Source: Phalacrocorax aristotelis
Taxonomy: Eukaryota; Chordata; Aves; Suliformes; Phalacrocoracidae
Direction of reading: 5' to 3'
Assembly (NCBI RefSeq): GCF_949628215.1
Contig: NC_134276.1
Coordinates: 8,955,690 to 9,019,689 of the forward strand
DNA: 64,000 nt
Shown: positions 22,824-35,700 of the stretch, one piece after another
How the letters are laid out: each line of letters begins with the position of its first letter
How positions within the stretch are numbered: position 1 is the first letter of the stretch
Position numbers and translations under genes: made by a program
Notes under the pieces: model-generated
The model's input: only the letters and a program-made list of their open reading frames with translations
Told to the model about the DNA's origin: nothing
Database searches by the model: none

Positions 22824-25734
22824 AACGCCCTGGGGAGCTATGCCCATGCCCCCTCTCCCCACAACCTTCTTCCATCCCTTCCCTGTGCCTGGCACTCCTG
22901 GGACACACCCCCACCGTGCCTCCCCAGCATGGGTGCTGGTGCTAGGGGCTCCTCTTGGCACACAAGTCTGGCTCCCCAAGGGACAGGGTGGGCTGAAACC
23001 CCAGCACAGATATTGTGGCTCATGCTTATTGCACCCCAGCCTTTCCCTCGCTTCTGGCCTGTTGTTTTACAGCCAAGGGTGCTCACCTTCTTCGTGGCCG
23101 GGTTAAAAATATCCAGGGTGGTTTTCTAATCTGCCACCTTTTCTTCCTAATGAGTTAAATTGCACTGCTGGCCGCTGGGTTACATCTGGGGTTTAGCATT
23201 GTTTGTTTTTTCACTGGGGCCAAGAAACCTGGAGGGCACTGCTAGGTACCTTCTGGCATTTGTATAAATCTCTGTAAAATAAATAAGTGTGGATGAAGCA
23301 TTTGTGAATTTGGAGGGGAAAGGGCTGGATGATTAAGTAGACCTTTAACGTGTCAGCGGGAGGAGGGATTAAGAGCAGATAAATGAGGCTCGCGCTTAAA
23401 TTCTCTCAGTATTATTTACACCTGTAATAAAATCTGGTTGAGCTGGTTGTGCCTTTAGGAAAAATATGTCATCTATTAATGAATTCTTTGTAAAGCACTT
23501 TGAAAATGTTTGTAAAGCCCCAGTTAAGTGACCTTTTACTGTGTGCGTACAGCATGTGGCATGTGCATGTGCTCCTGAGCGTGTCTGTCGCGAGCAGCTA
23601 TGCCTCCGTACACACCTCGGGGTCTTCGCTTCTCCCCGGCATCTCCCTGATGCATCGCTGGACTAAGACTAAGAGACTAAGGCAGCACTTAACAATGGCT
23701 CATTTCCAGGAATGAGACTGTAAGTCACAGCAAAACCCATGCTATGAAGTGCCCTGTGCTCGGTCACTGCGGGTTTCCCCTCTGCGGCTCCGCCGCCATC
23801 AGGGTTCTTTCGCCTCTGGGATGCAGGAAATGTGTCTGTGAGCTGTATCGTGATGTTGTAGGGACTGATGGGCTTTAAGTGTTATTTCCTGTAGCAAGAC
23901 AGATAGTGATTTAATTGAGGTTTCATAAGCATAGATATTTACACAGCTCTCATCACCGTTAATACTTCACAGCTAGCTCTAATAAACAGTGCCTATAACC
24001 TTAGAAAATCCTTGCAAGGCAGACAAGTAATATTATCTTAACTTTCTCAACACAGAGGCAGACAGCGCTACAGTCCCAAGGTCAGGCAAGGAGTCTACGA
24101 TGGAGTCAGCAACTCAACCATATCTCGCAAGGCCCGTATTTACTCCCAACCGTTGCTGTCCGTAACCAGCAGCGCTCAGCTGCTAATCTGGGTGGATGAT
24201 AATGCCGTGAACGCACACAGTGTGCTGCACATGTCCGCCGAGCTGTTCCCAGCCCCACCGACTTTACCACCCACATCAGGCAAGCGCAGGGAATGGGTGA
24301 TGGGTGCTTTCCACACAAACACTCGAAAGCAGGAGGCAGAGAAGTTTATGTTTGGGTTAGGGTTTTTTTTGTCCAAATGATGTAGGAAAGAAGACTAGAG
24401 GGAGGATCATGGTGACCTTAAAAACTATGTATCTTTGTCTTAGTGTATGAAAACCCTTTTCATTTGCAGTCTCCTGTTGCAGTTAGGCACTGAAACAGAG
24501 TTTGCTGCTACGAGAGCAGGACCTTTGCCTAACTGCCATGAAAAATAATAACCTACTGCATATTCAGCAGTTACACAGAAAAACCTTCTGCCTGTGGACC
24601 TGGTCCTTGGACTCAGTGAAGGGGCAGGGGGATATTTTAAAGATACAGTGGACACAAGTATCTTTTTAGAAGAACAACTCTCCCTCCCAAAAAAAAAAGC
24701 CCTACCACTATTGCCGTTTCTTTGAGAACACAAAATAAATATTAGAAAGTGCTACATTGCTGTGTTTTCTTTGGAAAGTCTTTTAGATAACAGGAATTAG
24801 TTTTCAAAACAAGAGTGCTGGGAGAGGTGGTGGCAAATCATATGAGAGGTTGGAGTTGGGAAAAATGGTAATTACCCTGCTTTGAACCTTATGCATATAT
24901 TAACAGTGATTAAATGTCACATGATAAGCACGTACATAATAGTTTCTTTAAACAGATCAAAGTAAGAAACCTCCGGGATAGTGGGTTTAGAGATTCTTAG
25001 ATTACTGGGCAGTGTGAGACAGTGGCCTGAATCCGGCACAGCACAAGCCGTGTTCCTTCCTTGATTATTGCCTGACTTACTGCATATTTTTTTTTAATAA
25101 ATCTGATTTCAGTTTTGAGGTTGCCTTCATTAAAGGATCAGCAGCTGCCCTGGTAATTATTATTTACTGTGGCTGCCAAGAATTATATTTGATACCTAGT
25201 CTGAGTTATCTTCAGCTTCCAGCCACTGACTTTTGTTCTATCTTTACCGGCCAGGTTGAGAAGTCATTACTGAGATTATCCCTGTAGGTAATGTCAGGCT
25301 GTGATTAAGGCACCCTTTGACCTTTTAGTAGTAAGGAAAATAGACTGAACTTCCCGAGTTTCTTACTGTAAGGCTCCTTTTCCAATTCTTTAATCATTAA
25401 TTTGATTTTAAAAGAGCAAGGGTTGACCCTGCTGTTTGAAAAGCACTTTCAGCCCAAACCATCCTGTTCAGTCTCAATGGATGTATCTGAATTCGTAGCC
25501 TAAGCACCCTTGGCCCCTTTAGAGTCAACTAGGATAGGCAGACACTTGCAGAAGGCAACTCACATAATAGGAATTACATGAATATAAAATGCTGCTTATA
25601 ATTTATTATTATCTTGTTATTACTATTTCCCCCTTAAGTTTCCATGTGTACTTCTGCATATTCATTAAAGTGGTGAACATATTTTTACATTACAAAAATA
25701 AACAATGCTTACCAGCATCTCTCAGAGTCTTCCA
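22824..25734. other. Intergenic spacer, no gene seen
   Basis: Upstream of FZD4, between the promoter-proximal CR1 and an ancient CR1 relic. No supported exon, RNA gene or well-formed repeat is seen. Confidence 0.55.
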
Positions 25735-25975
25735 TCAGCTCGCAGGGAATCTGAGAAGGTTCATAACTCTTCTCTGAACTTTTTCAGTGCATCAATGTTT
25801 CCCTGAACTGTAGTATTAGAACACAGCTCAGCTTTCCCATAGGAGTGACACTAATGTCAAGTGTGCGGGTAAAATCGCCTCTTCACTCCTACACAAGATC
25901 ACGCTGCTTGGCCCTCCAAGGACACGATCTACCCCAGAGCATCACAGTGAGAGCCAGGACTGATGCCTTGGGGGC
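25735..25975 (-). mobile_element. Ancient CR1-lineage LINE relic
   Basis: The plus strand shows the reverse of a recognisable old amniote CR1 segment. CTTCTCTGAACTTTTTCAGT is followed by GCATCAATGTTTCCCTGAAC and, later, CCAAGGACACGATCT and AGCATCACAGTGAGAGCC, in the family's expected order. It is strongly diverged with no open frame. This rests on recognition of the family, not on an alignment. Confidence 0.55.
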
Positions 25976-26364
25976 AGACCCAAGAAACCTCGGGCACCCT
26001 GTTGACTTTTAAAAAAAAGTGGATACCACAGTAGGATGTGATTATTTTAACCAAATATAGATGTCAACTCTCAGTCAGAACAATTTTGTTCTAAAAATGC
26101 CTCTCCCTCTCAATTGACTGTAGAGAGAACCTAGGACGACTAGCCCAGAGGTGAAAACTCACCAAGAGGTGCCTAATGCTGGATGAGAGCAGTCCCTGCC
26201 TTCCTGCTGGTCTCCTGGGACTCAGTGGTAGAGGAGATCGATATTGCCCTGCCAGAGAGTTCTTTTAAAGTTCTTGGATATAAGTTATCTAAACATGCAT
26301 GTTTTTAAAACGTGTAACTTCTAGAACTGTTTTGGGACATTGAAATTGTAAGAATGCATTAAGT

Positions 26365-26415
26365 ACTATAATTACTATTACTATAATTACTATTACTACT
26401 AAATAATTACTATTA
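26365..26415. repeat. TATAATTACTATTAC minisatellite
   Basis: Two clean copies and degraded further copies of a 15-bp A/T-rich unit. Simple sequence. Confidence 0.75.
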
Positions 26416-27090
26416 ATCACTCATCTCATATATTTTCCAATATACAACCAAAATATCTGTCGGATGCTTCTGTCACCTGCGTTGTTTACTGACAATTCCA
26501 CAACTTCCATTGAGTAACGGACCAGTACCCCTATTGATGTTGTCTCAGTTTACATAAAACACTTTTGTGTTTGACCGTCCATTAATTTTTTTGGTTTTGC
26601 TTATTTTATCACATTCTTGTAATTTTTAAAAAATTTATATTCATTCAGATCAATATCTCCTTTCTACTGTTTGACATTTATGCTTTTCAACTTTATTAAC
26701 TTTATAATTTTAAAAATTTTACTAAATACTTTTTCTTTAGTTTTTCCATCTATAAAGTTAGCTGAATTTTTTAATCAAGATAGGTCACTTCTTTTATTCA
26801 GTGATGGCTTTTCAGGCATCTAGTAATATATTTACAATTGATTCTTAATTACCATTCACATGCTTAATATGAATTCTCTCCCCTTACTGTACTTTGTGAG
26901 GCTGTCCCTTTTTAAGCAGTAAATACATCTGTTCCCCAATTTGCATTTAATTTGCTGCATTTATCCATTATAGCGAGCATTTCTATTGTCCACTTACAAT
27001 CAGAAAATAAATTATTTGTTTTGTCATGACACTTCAAGTGAACATGGCTCTACTCAACCTCAGGAAAACACCCAATGCAGTGAGCTGCAC

Positions 27091-27128
27091 GTGTATTTGC
27101 GTGTATATGTTTACATATGCAAATACAC
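27091..27128. repeat. Interrupted palindrome
   Basis: GTGTATTTGC (27091-27100) pairs exactly with GCAAATACAC (27119-27128). Inside, ATATGT (27105-27110) pairs with ACATAT (27113-27118), leaving a 4-nt bulge and a 2-nt loop. It is too short for a typical pre-miRNA. Confidence 0.8.
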
Positions 27129-29181
27129 AGACATATATAACTGGGGTTTTTAATGTATAAAATATTCATATATAATACCAGTGCTCAAGCTAGTGCAGAG
27201 AGTGGCATTCTGATTCAATAATGCCGAATCAATCAACATTAATCTCAACAGGGCACAACGAGCCCCAGACCTTGAAAACAAGTAGACAGCACGTGCACAT
27301 TCACCTGCCACTGCGCATCGCAGCGCCTTTCCGGGCCTGATCCGGCAGGTGGGATTTGCCTTCTGATGCTCTCCGGATACTTTGTTTAGGTTTCTACCTT
27401 TGCTGTCTCCACGTGAGCCAGCTCGCTCTGCAAAGGGAGACCCAGAGAGTACTGGCAATGCAGTCAAGAGGGCAGGTCTCCTGACGTGCTGTTAACCTCA
27501 GTTTTCATGCAGACATGACTGCAACTTACTTTAACGTACTTTGGAGCAGCTAAACACTAACACATAGCTCCCATATCTGGATTCACACGTGTAATTCCTC
27601 GCGTGCCAACATGGGTCAATAGTTGCTCCATGACCCCTGAAAGTCAATATTTTGGTCTGCACAGAGACCTCAGAATTTCGTTTTACAGCACTGTAAACAG
27701 GAAATTTCAGTTCTACTTAATATGCACCATTCTGAGAAATCCTTTGCATTTAGATAGCATCAAAACATCTCACGATGCAAGAGGATTTTGCAGATTATGT
27801 ATGTGGTTAGAAACCCAGGAGGCACAGATGTATCACGCACAACGTTCAATGGGGCACTGAGAGCAAAGCTGGCTATAACTTTCTTAAGATGAAAGGTGCC
27901 CATATAAAGGTCACTTTATCTATGCGTTAGTATTTTTTCATACAGCTATCTCTCTTTCTATGCTTAAGAATAACTTAAATTCTTTTTTTTTTAAAAAAAA
28001 AAAACAAACTTAAAACGTTTTCCCAAAGCCTCTTTCCTCAAATAATTCAGAGATTGATATCTCTCTTCAGCCAGATTAGCAGAACGGACAAGAAACTGCG
28101 AGGCAAAGCCACTGGCAGGATCCAGTGAAACAGAAATATTTGCACAATTATTTTTTTCAGAGTGTAGCTACATTTATAAAATGTTGCACTAAAATACAAA
28201 CCCATCCAAAACAACCAGCCCTTCTCCCTTGCCTGATTTTACCAAACTTCTCAGGAAAGCTCTCCTGCAGAGATCCAGCATTCCCAATTTCAAGAAAATC
28301 TGTTCCTTTCGGGAAAGTTAGCAGGCTGTGAATTGAAAATCAGACCCACAGTAGAGGCAAAGTTCAGGCTGAATTTCGGAGTCAGTGCTACTGCCTCCCA
28401 AAAAGACTTTCGGTTTGAACTGCTCCTCATCTTTGCTTCTATAATGCTCAGAGATTCACATTCTGGCTTGAAATTTCCCACACTTGACCTTAGTCCAAGG
28501 GATTTTTTTTCCTTCTGGAAAATGATGAACAGTTTTCTTCTCAGAAAATTGTTCAGAGGCCTCTTTTTTACGCTCAGATAACTCCAAAACAGCTTGGTTT
28601 TATAACTTCAGATTTGGCATGTGCAGAGTGCAATCCTGAAGGAGGAATGCACTTTTTGTCTCATTTGAAGAAATTTTGTTTCGCAATAGCAAATTAGCCT
28701 GAAAGTTCAGAAATAATAGACCGATCATTCACAAGGCGTGATTTAACCGTGGCAGAAAATGACAGGCTGAGCTCTCTTTTTCTGAGAGGTCACGAGTCTT
28801 GCTTTATAAATATGGTTTAGCTTCCTTTTTGCAGAGTCATCTTTCCCACTAAATCTTTCTGTGTCCTGCTTTGCTTTTACTATGGCAGCATCGGAGGTTA
28901 TTTCCCGTATATTTGCTCTCCATAAGCAACGCTGTACTTGGCTGTCGGTGGCATTTTGCACATTCTGTAGAGCAAATTTCACTGGAAATGATTTAAGAAG
29001 GACTCTTTCTGCCTCACATGGCACGCTGAGTTAGATTACTGCTCCTCACTCACCCAGATTGCACTCGGTCCTGGTCCTCACATCCAGTTGTCACCCACAT
29101 CACACAGACCTGTTTATGGGCGTAGGAGGCAGTTCTTTTTGGAAGCATCCTATAGTGCTTTATCCTCAAATGTATTACACA

Positions 29182-29279
29182 AGAAGCAAATACTAAGCTT
29201 TTAAACAATTAAAATAATTAATTAGTTACCCATGAAGTAAATACCAAGCTTTCTAAACATGAAAATAAATTAATTACAT
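29182..29279. repeat. Diverged ~48-bp tandem duplication
   Basis: The unit AGAAGCAAATACTAAGCTTT...AATTAATTAGTTAC (29182-29229) is followed by a second copy, TGAAGTAAATACCAAGCTTT...AATTAATTACAT (29233-29279), with several substitutions. It is an old local duplication. Confidence 0.65.
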
Positions 29280-31825
29280 TTTTAAACTTTTGAAATTAAA
29301 TTAAGCTGAGATTAAAATAGGAGCTGAGAAGGTGGATTTGCTGATACGCTTCGGCTGGTTTGCACTACTCCAGCAATACCACAACGAGCTGGTTTAATCA
29401 ATCAGTTATTGCAGACTTAAGGTTGTTCTGTGTCATTGGAGCAGCACAGAGCTGTCAAGTGTGCTGATGAATCTGGCCACAAATCTTAAAATGTACTATT
29501 TTTCCCCATTAAGAAGCCCATGTGAGCTGATATGCTGTGTTTAATTACATAACAGCAAGTATTGACTTGCAGGGCACGGCTGGAAAAAAACCCTTCTTTG
29601 TATTGTGTTAGGCAGGCAGTGGGTCATTCTCCAGGGAAAAAAATTTGACATCTGCCAGGAGGTGAAGTTTGTTGCATTCACACCACTTTTGTAGCATCTA
29701 TGAATACACAAAGGGGGTACTGGATACAACAGTGAAACCTGTCCCCTTGCTGATAGGGACTGTTGGCACGACTCTCATGAGGAGCTGCTTCACGTGCCAG
29801 TGAAGTGGCTTTAAGTCACACACACAACTGCCTTCAGGCCCTTATAGAATTGCAGAGAAGTTTAAATCAGCACCAACGATTGACTCCCATTTCTAGCTGG
29901 ACCGCCCAGTTCACAGTGGCACTACTCTTCACTTCATGGTCCATTTAAAGTATAGTCACTGAGTGCTAATTATTTCCAAATTTCAGTCTTCTCTGCAATT
30001 CTTCTTCTTTTTTTTTTTTATTTATTAATGGTTGTTTTCTCTTTAAATGGTCACAGTATGCACTCAGGTTGGGAGCTGGTATAATTGCTTCATTTAAGGA
30101 AATGAGTTTTTGCTAATATATTTAAAAATATAGCACGGATGCAGTTGCAAGAGATATCTGCTTTATTCTACTCCGTCTTTTGCTACAGTTTATCCCCCTT
30201 TCTCACACAGACAGTGCTGCTCTTCCATAAACTATTTGCATATGACACACTTAGTTTTCCTTTTTCTTTACCTATTCCTATATAGTCAAAGCAATGCTAC
30301 TTTCTCAGGAAGACGAACACATAAACTTCATTCCAGACAGTGAGAAGGACTGGTTTGGCAAGTCTCCGGCAAACAGGTTTCTTAATTTCTATCCAAGCTG
30401 GCAAATTAATCATATGGATTACTGTTACACAGACTAAAGGACTTTCAAAATTAGTCTGAGCATAAATAATGTCATTCACTTTTGTCCAGAAGGCTTTGCT
30501 GCCATTTTACATTTACCTTCTGTTCCTTGTATGCGTACAGGTGATTACATGGAGTGCAAGCCCCCTTATCCCATGTGTTCTTCCTCTGACTCCCTGGCAG
30601 GGTAGGTCCAGGTACTAATTGTCAAAAAACTAACAAAATAAAATAAATAGTCCTGTGATGACGAGGACGGGTGGTGTGACCACAAAAGAAAACAGATCAG
30701 CTTAGATTGGCTTCAACTGTCAAGGAACCGCACCCTCATTCTTTCCTGCCACGCTGATCACGATGGTATTTTAGCACTGTACTGAGGTTTTGTTATCAAT
30801 GGAACAAATGCAGAATTTTATTTTTATTATTGCTGGATCAAGCATTTGAGTATGTACCGATCTTTCGTTACTGAGCAGCGTAATTTCTATTTGGAGGGTG
30901 ACAATCTAGTTCCCCATAGACATATAGATGAACTTAGAAAATAATGAGAGTTTATGTGAATTCCATTTTTCTCAGGCATTTTTATTCCTCAGAGAGAATT
31001 CCATGGTGCTAAATTACCACTGAAACTAGATTACCATATTTCAGTTCCTTACAGTAAAAGTTCATGTCATTCATTACTGTTGACACTATACACGCATCCT
31101 TGGGGAACCATGAAAATGTAAAAAGAAAGCTCCTATATATGTGCGTAAAAAACCATAAGAAAGCTGCCATTTAACCTAAATATTCCCTGAACAAAACTAA
31201 AGCCAATTATTTCCCAAATATGAAAACTTCAGGCCACAGCTGGGCATAGTTGTGTATTGAGAGGTAAGGTTATTACCCAGTTTATGACATAAAATCACTC
31301 CAGAATCAGTTGGAAAGAAGGCCAGCATACAGACCCCTTTGCTCTGAATGCACGGTGCAAAGCAGTGAAGAGTCAGGCTCCCAGTGTAGACAAAAGCCAC
31401 TGTATCTGCTCTTCCAGTGCAGCCAATTGCTGAGGCTAAGAACTAGATTGATCCCACTTTATTTTAATCCTGCAGGAAAGGCTGTCAAGGTTCCACTTTG
31501 CCACCTCACCAAGACCACTGCAACAGAGGACAACCACGGAAAAGGCCAGTGATGCTCTCTGTGCTGTCCCAAACCTTTCCCCTCCTTCCTATTCATCTGA
31601 TGCAGGGGCTGTGGAGCCAAGGGTGTGTATTTTGGTAGGTTTTGCCATTGACAGGTTAGTCTGCCATTGAATCCTGTGGAGTCAAGGCAGACAGAGAGGT
31701 ACGCAAGAGTCCAGTTCAGATCTAATGTGGCAGCACTGGGGATGCTCCACTCTCCCTTGACTAACAAAGGAGCTTAGGATGTCTATCTCATTCCTTAGCT
31801 GCTTCAGGTAGTAGGGTAAAGTTAA

Positions 31826-32733
31826 AAGGACTGGAAGGAATGAAGTTTGCTGATCACACAAAATTGGGAAGCACTGTTGACACTCTTGAGGGCAGAGAGG
31901 CCCTGCAGAGGGATCTGGACAGACTGGAGAGCTGGGCAACCACCAGCCATGTGAAGTTTAAGAGGGGCAAGTGCCAGATTTTGCACCTGGGGCACAGCAA
32001 CCCTGGATGTACAGACAGGCTGGGGAACGAGGCTGGAGAGCAGCTCTGCAGAGAGGGACCTGGGGGTTCTGGTCGATGGCAAGTGGAACATGAGCCAACA
32101 GCGTGCCCTGGCAGCCAAGAGGGCCAGCCGTGCCCTGGGGTGTATCGAGCCCTGCATCGCAGCCGGGTGAGGGAGGGGATTGTCCCGCTCTGCTCCGCGC
32201 TGGGGCGGCCTCACCTCGAGTGCTGCGTGCAGTGTTGGGCACCACAGGACATTAAGGGTATAAAGCTCCTAGAGAGTGTCCAGAGGAGGGCCACGAAGCT
32301 GGTGAAGGGTTTAGAGGAGAAACCCTACAAGGAGCAGCTGAAGTCCCTGGGTTTGTTCAGCCTGGAGCAGAGGAGGCCGAGGGCAGCCCTCATGGCGCTC
32401 TGCAGCTCCCTCCCGAGGGGAGGAGGAGGGGCAGGCGCTGATCTCTTCTCTCTGGTGACCGATGACAGGACCCGAGGGAATGACAGGAAGATGTGCCAGG
32501 GGAGGGTTAGGCTGGGTGTTAGGAACAGGTTCTTCCCCCAGAGGGTGGTGGAGCCCTGGAACAGGCTCCCCAGGGAGGAATCACGGCACCAAGTCTGGTG
32601 ATATTCAAGAAGCACTTGGACACGGCCCTCAGAGACATGGTGTGAATTTGGGGTGTCCTGTGCAGGGACAGGAGCTGGATTTGATGATCCTTGTGGGTCC
32701 TTTCCAGCTCAGGGCATTCTACAGTTCTATGAA
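31826..32733 (+). mobile_element. CR1 LINE, RT-domain remnant to 3' end
   Basis: About 0.9 kb of CR1 in plus orientation. It begins at the reverse-transcriptase catalytic segment (translation 'MKFADHTKLGSTVD', where the family has FADD, so one catalytic aspartate is lost) and runs through the C-terminal part of the frame ('QRRATKLVKGLEEKPYKEQL', 'FSLEQRRPRAALMALCSSL'). It ends in the 3'UTR near TTCTACAGTTCTATGA. An open frame survives over 31840-32601 but with phase shifts relative to an intact element. It is 5'-truncated and non-autonomous. Confidence 0.93.
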
Positions 32734-35700
32734 CACAGGCTCAGGTGTAATAGCAAAGTGGGGACTAAGGGAGAATTTATATAAGAACCCTTGGGCAACA
32801 ATACATAACCATAGGATAAAAAATTATTGGTTTCAGTCTGACTAGAGGATAATTTTAACACATTTATTGTAAGACTCACACATAAAGTGTAATGCCATGC
32901 CATTCCAGGCTCTGAATTATGAAAGGATGAACTAAGTCCCAAATACATGATTTCAGTAAGTAAAAAGCCAGCCTTTCAAGAGATCCGTATATCTTTTTTG
33001 GATCATCAGTAATTATAGCTCTTCTGTACAGTGGTAAAATCTGTATACTTTTTGACTTGGGCTATTTAGTTTACTGAAAATTTCATCTGAAAATATGCTT
33101 TTTTGCACGATTTTTACATAAAATCTTTCTCCCAAAACAGAGATGGATGCAGTTCAGTGGGAGTGCTGGGAGAAGGCATAATTTCTTGCGTCCATTGTGA
33201 TTTCCCATGTAAAATTTACCAAAGTTCTGGTATGAGGGAAATTATTTGAAATACATCGTATGGATTAATGCTGCTTTATGGTGCTGAGACATAAATTGCA
33301 CATAATAAATTGCACATCCAATGGTCACTACCCATCCATAGTGCCTTGTGTTTAGGGGCAGTATACTATGCCAACCAGCCTCTACCAGTTTCCCCCCGAG
33401 TTTTTGACCAAAGGGATCTGTATAAAACATTACCATTACCTCTTCTCTAAAAAGAAAAAAAAAAAAAGCAAAATTATTTTATTTTCTATAAATAGGATGC
33501 AGAAGGAAGGTGCTTCTTTCCTGGTGTGGGAGGGGAATGACAAATGATACCATGTCTGATCAGTTACCTCATCTCCATGCACATGAATATGCACATGCTT
33601 GCTGACCTCTAGCCAGCGCAGTAAGTTTTCTGCTCCCTATCTTCAAAATCTTCCAATGCTAAAAAACACTATAAAAGTATTAAGAGAAGCTTTCTGACAG
33701 TGACATACATCAGGCTGCAAAATGACCTCTCCCAGGGAGTGGTGAAAGCCCTATCACTTGTTATAAACAACAGTAACTCTTAACACATGATGTGCACAGA
33801 GCTGGACAAATATTAAATGATCTGCAGAAGATGCCTTTGAGATGTTACTGCTACACAGAGGCATGGATGGGGTTTTGGGCTTAGGGCCCAAAGAGCAAAC
33901 ATATTCCTAATAAAGTATTTACACTCAAGTTCATCTCTTCTAGCTGGGTACTCACATACCAAGATAACCCCACGGCATTTACTTACGAGTAGAAAAAACA
34001 CTGGAAACTATTCCCTGGAAGACAATATTGAGAGAGCCAGAGAAATAACATCTTACTTTAAGGAGGGAATTTTTTTTAGAGACAAAGTTAGGTGTCCAAC
34101 CTGCACTGAAATCCAATGGAACCTGAGCATCTAACTCCCACAGTGTTCTCTGAAAACACTGACCTTAAAATGTTAGGTTTTCCTCTCAGCCACGCCAGAC
34201 TTAGTATGAGGGAAGTCTCTGCAGGAGACGTCTGTAAATGAGATCAGAACTCAAGCATAAAATGCTGACAAAGTCCTCTGGAGCGCACAGAGCTGTGCTC
34301 AGTGATGAGTATACCATTTAATTATTTTTGTGTTTATTACATTTTTTTCCCCCATGTGTTGGTTTTGGTTTATCGGCAGTTTTTATTTTGATTTGTATTT
34401 TATTATAATTTACTTTCATTTGCTAGTTCTCAGTCTATTTACAGAGGACAAAAGAATGCACAATGTAGAACAGTAGAATAATAGTGTTTATTTTCACAAG
34501 TTTGGACCGATCAAATAACTCACAAGTCCCAAAGTGGAACCATGCCTGAGGTAGGTTAGGTCATCTCGAGTGTGGGGAAACAAACAGAAATATCCCATTC
34601 TTCACTATTGTTTATTATATTTATGCCACTTGGGAGTTTTAACAATACCACATATATAAAACATTTGTTCTTGCTTTCTGCGCTATTCAGAATTTTCTCA
34701 AGGCTCTTTGGTGCTTTTTTTTTTTTCCTAGGGACACTGCAATGTTGCTATGCTTTAGTGACTTTCTCAACTGGTTTAGCAGAAATGTTAGAAAGGGCCC
34801 CTAGGAATGAGCCAGGGGTGCTGAAAAGGAGGTTTTGTTCTCTGAATGCTTCTATGTTTAAAAATGGTTCTTTTGAGATTTTTAGCTAGTTTGCTTCAAA
34901 TTCTTTCCTTGATTCTTTTTCATGTACATCCAAAGCTCGGACCAGCAGAGAGAAACAAAGAGCAGGGTCTGTTGTTGCTATCAGTATCTTTGCGGTCCCA
35001 TCAAATCTACAACTGGTTTTTATAGGGCCTTAATTTTTGACAGGAGGTCCAAACATGGTTGTCTAAACCCACATCTGCCCACCTAAACCCAGTATTTCAA
35101 AAGCTAATAGTAATCATGGGTGCGTTGCTTCTTTCATCTGCAACTTGAAGCGCTTTCGAGCCACCTTGCAGCAAAGGGTGGCTCCTCAGCCACCCTGCTG
35201 AAAATAAAGGCAAAGGGGGCAGCTTGCCTTGAAGAGCCTCCTCCAAGCCCTTCACCCTCCTCACAGCTTTGGACATCCAGAGTCATGCTGAAGGATGATG
35301 TAGTTTATCAACCCAACATTGCAGGATAACCTAAAAACACTGCCAATCTGTTGAAAATACAAACCTGTGAAATGCAGTGATTCAGCAGCTGCTACTTAGG
35401 CTGCTGAATTGTACTGCTGTGACGTCCAAGTGCTGGCAGCAGGAGTGATCAGAGTCCTGAGGCTATTTCAACATGAGTATTTGAAAATTAAGTCACTGAA
35501 ATTCACTGTTCATCATTCCTCTGGAAAAATTCAGGCTTATATTGGAAGCCTTTTCAAAAGTGCTGCGTTCCTAGAAACTATCATTTTTTTCCAAAGGAGC
35601 TGTTGGGTGCTCACTTGCTTTAGAACTATATTTCTAGCTGTGGTCTTAGCACCCCTACTTTATGGACTGACAGTTTTATTACAGAAACTTTTAAGTGCTC

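Larger units (their letters stand above)
25976..31825. other. Intergenic spacer, A/T-rich, no gene seen
   Basis: Mostly A/T-rich sequence with only short open frames. It contains a short microsatellite (26365-26415), a small palindrome (27091-27128), a diverged tandem duplication (29182-29279) and adjacent T- and A-runs (27981-28004). No exon or RNA gene is supported. Confidence 0.55.

Noticed and set aside
24350-24370. Telomere-like GGGTTAGGG
   Set aside because: Only about one and a half units, with no array. Not an interstitial telomeric repeat.
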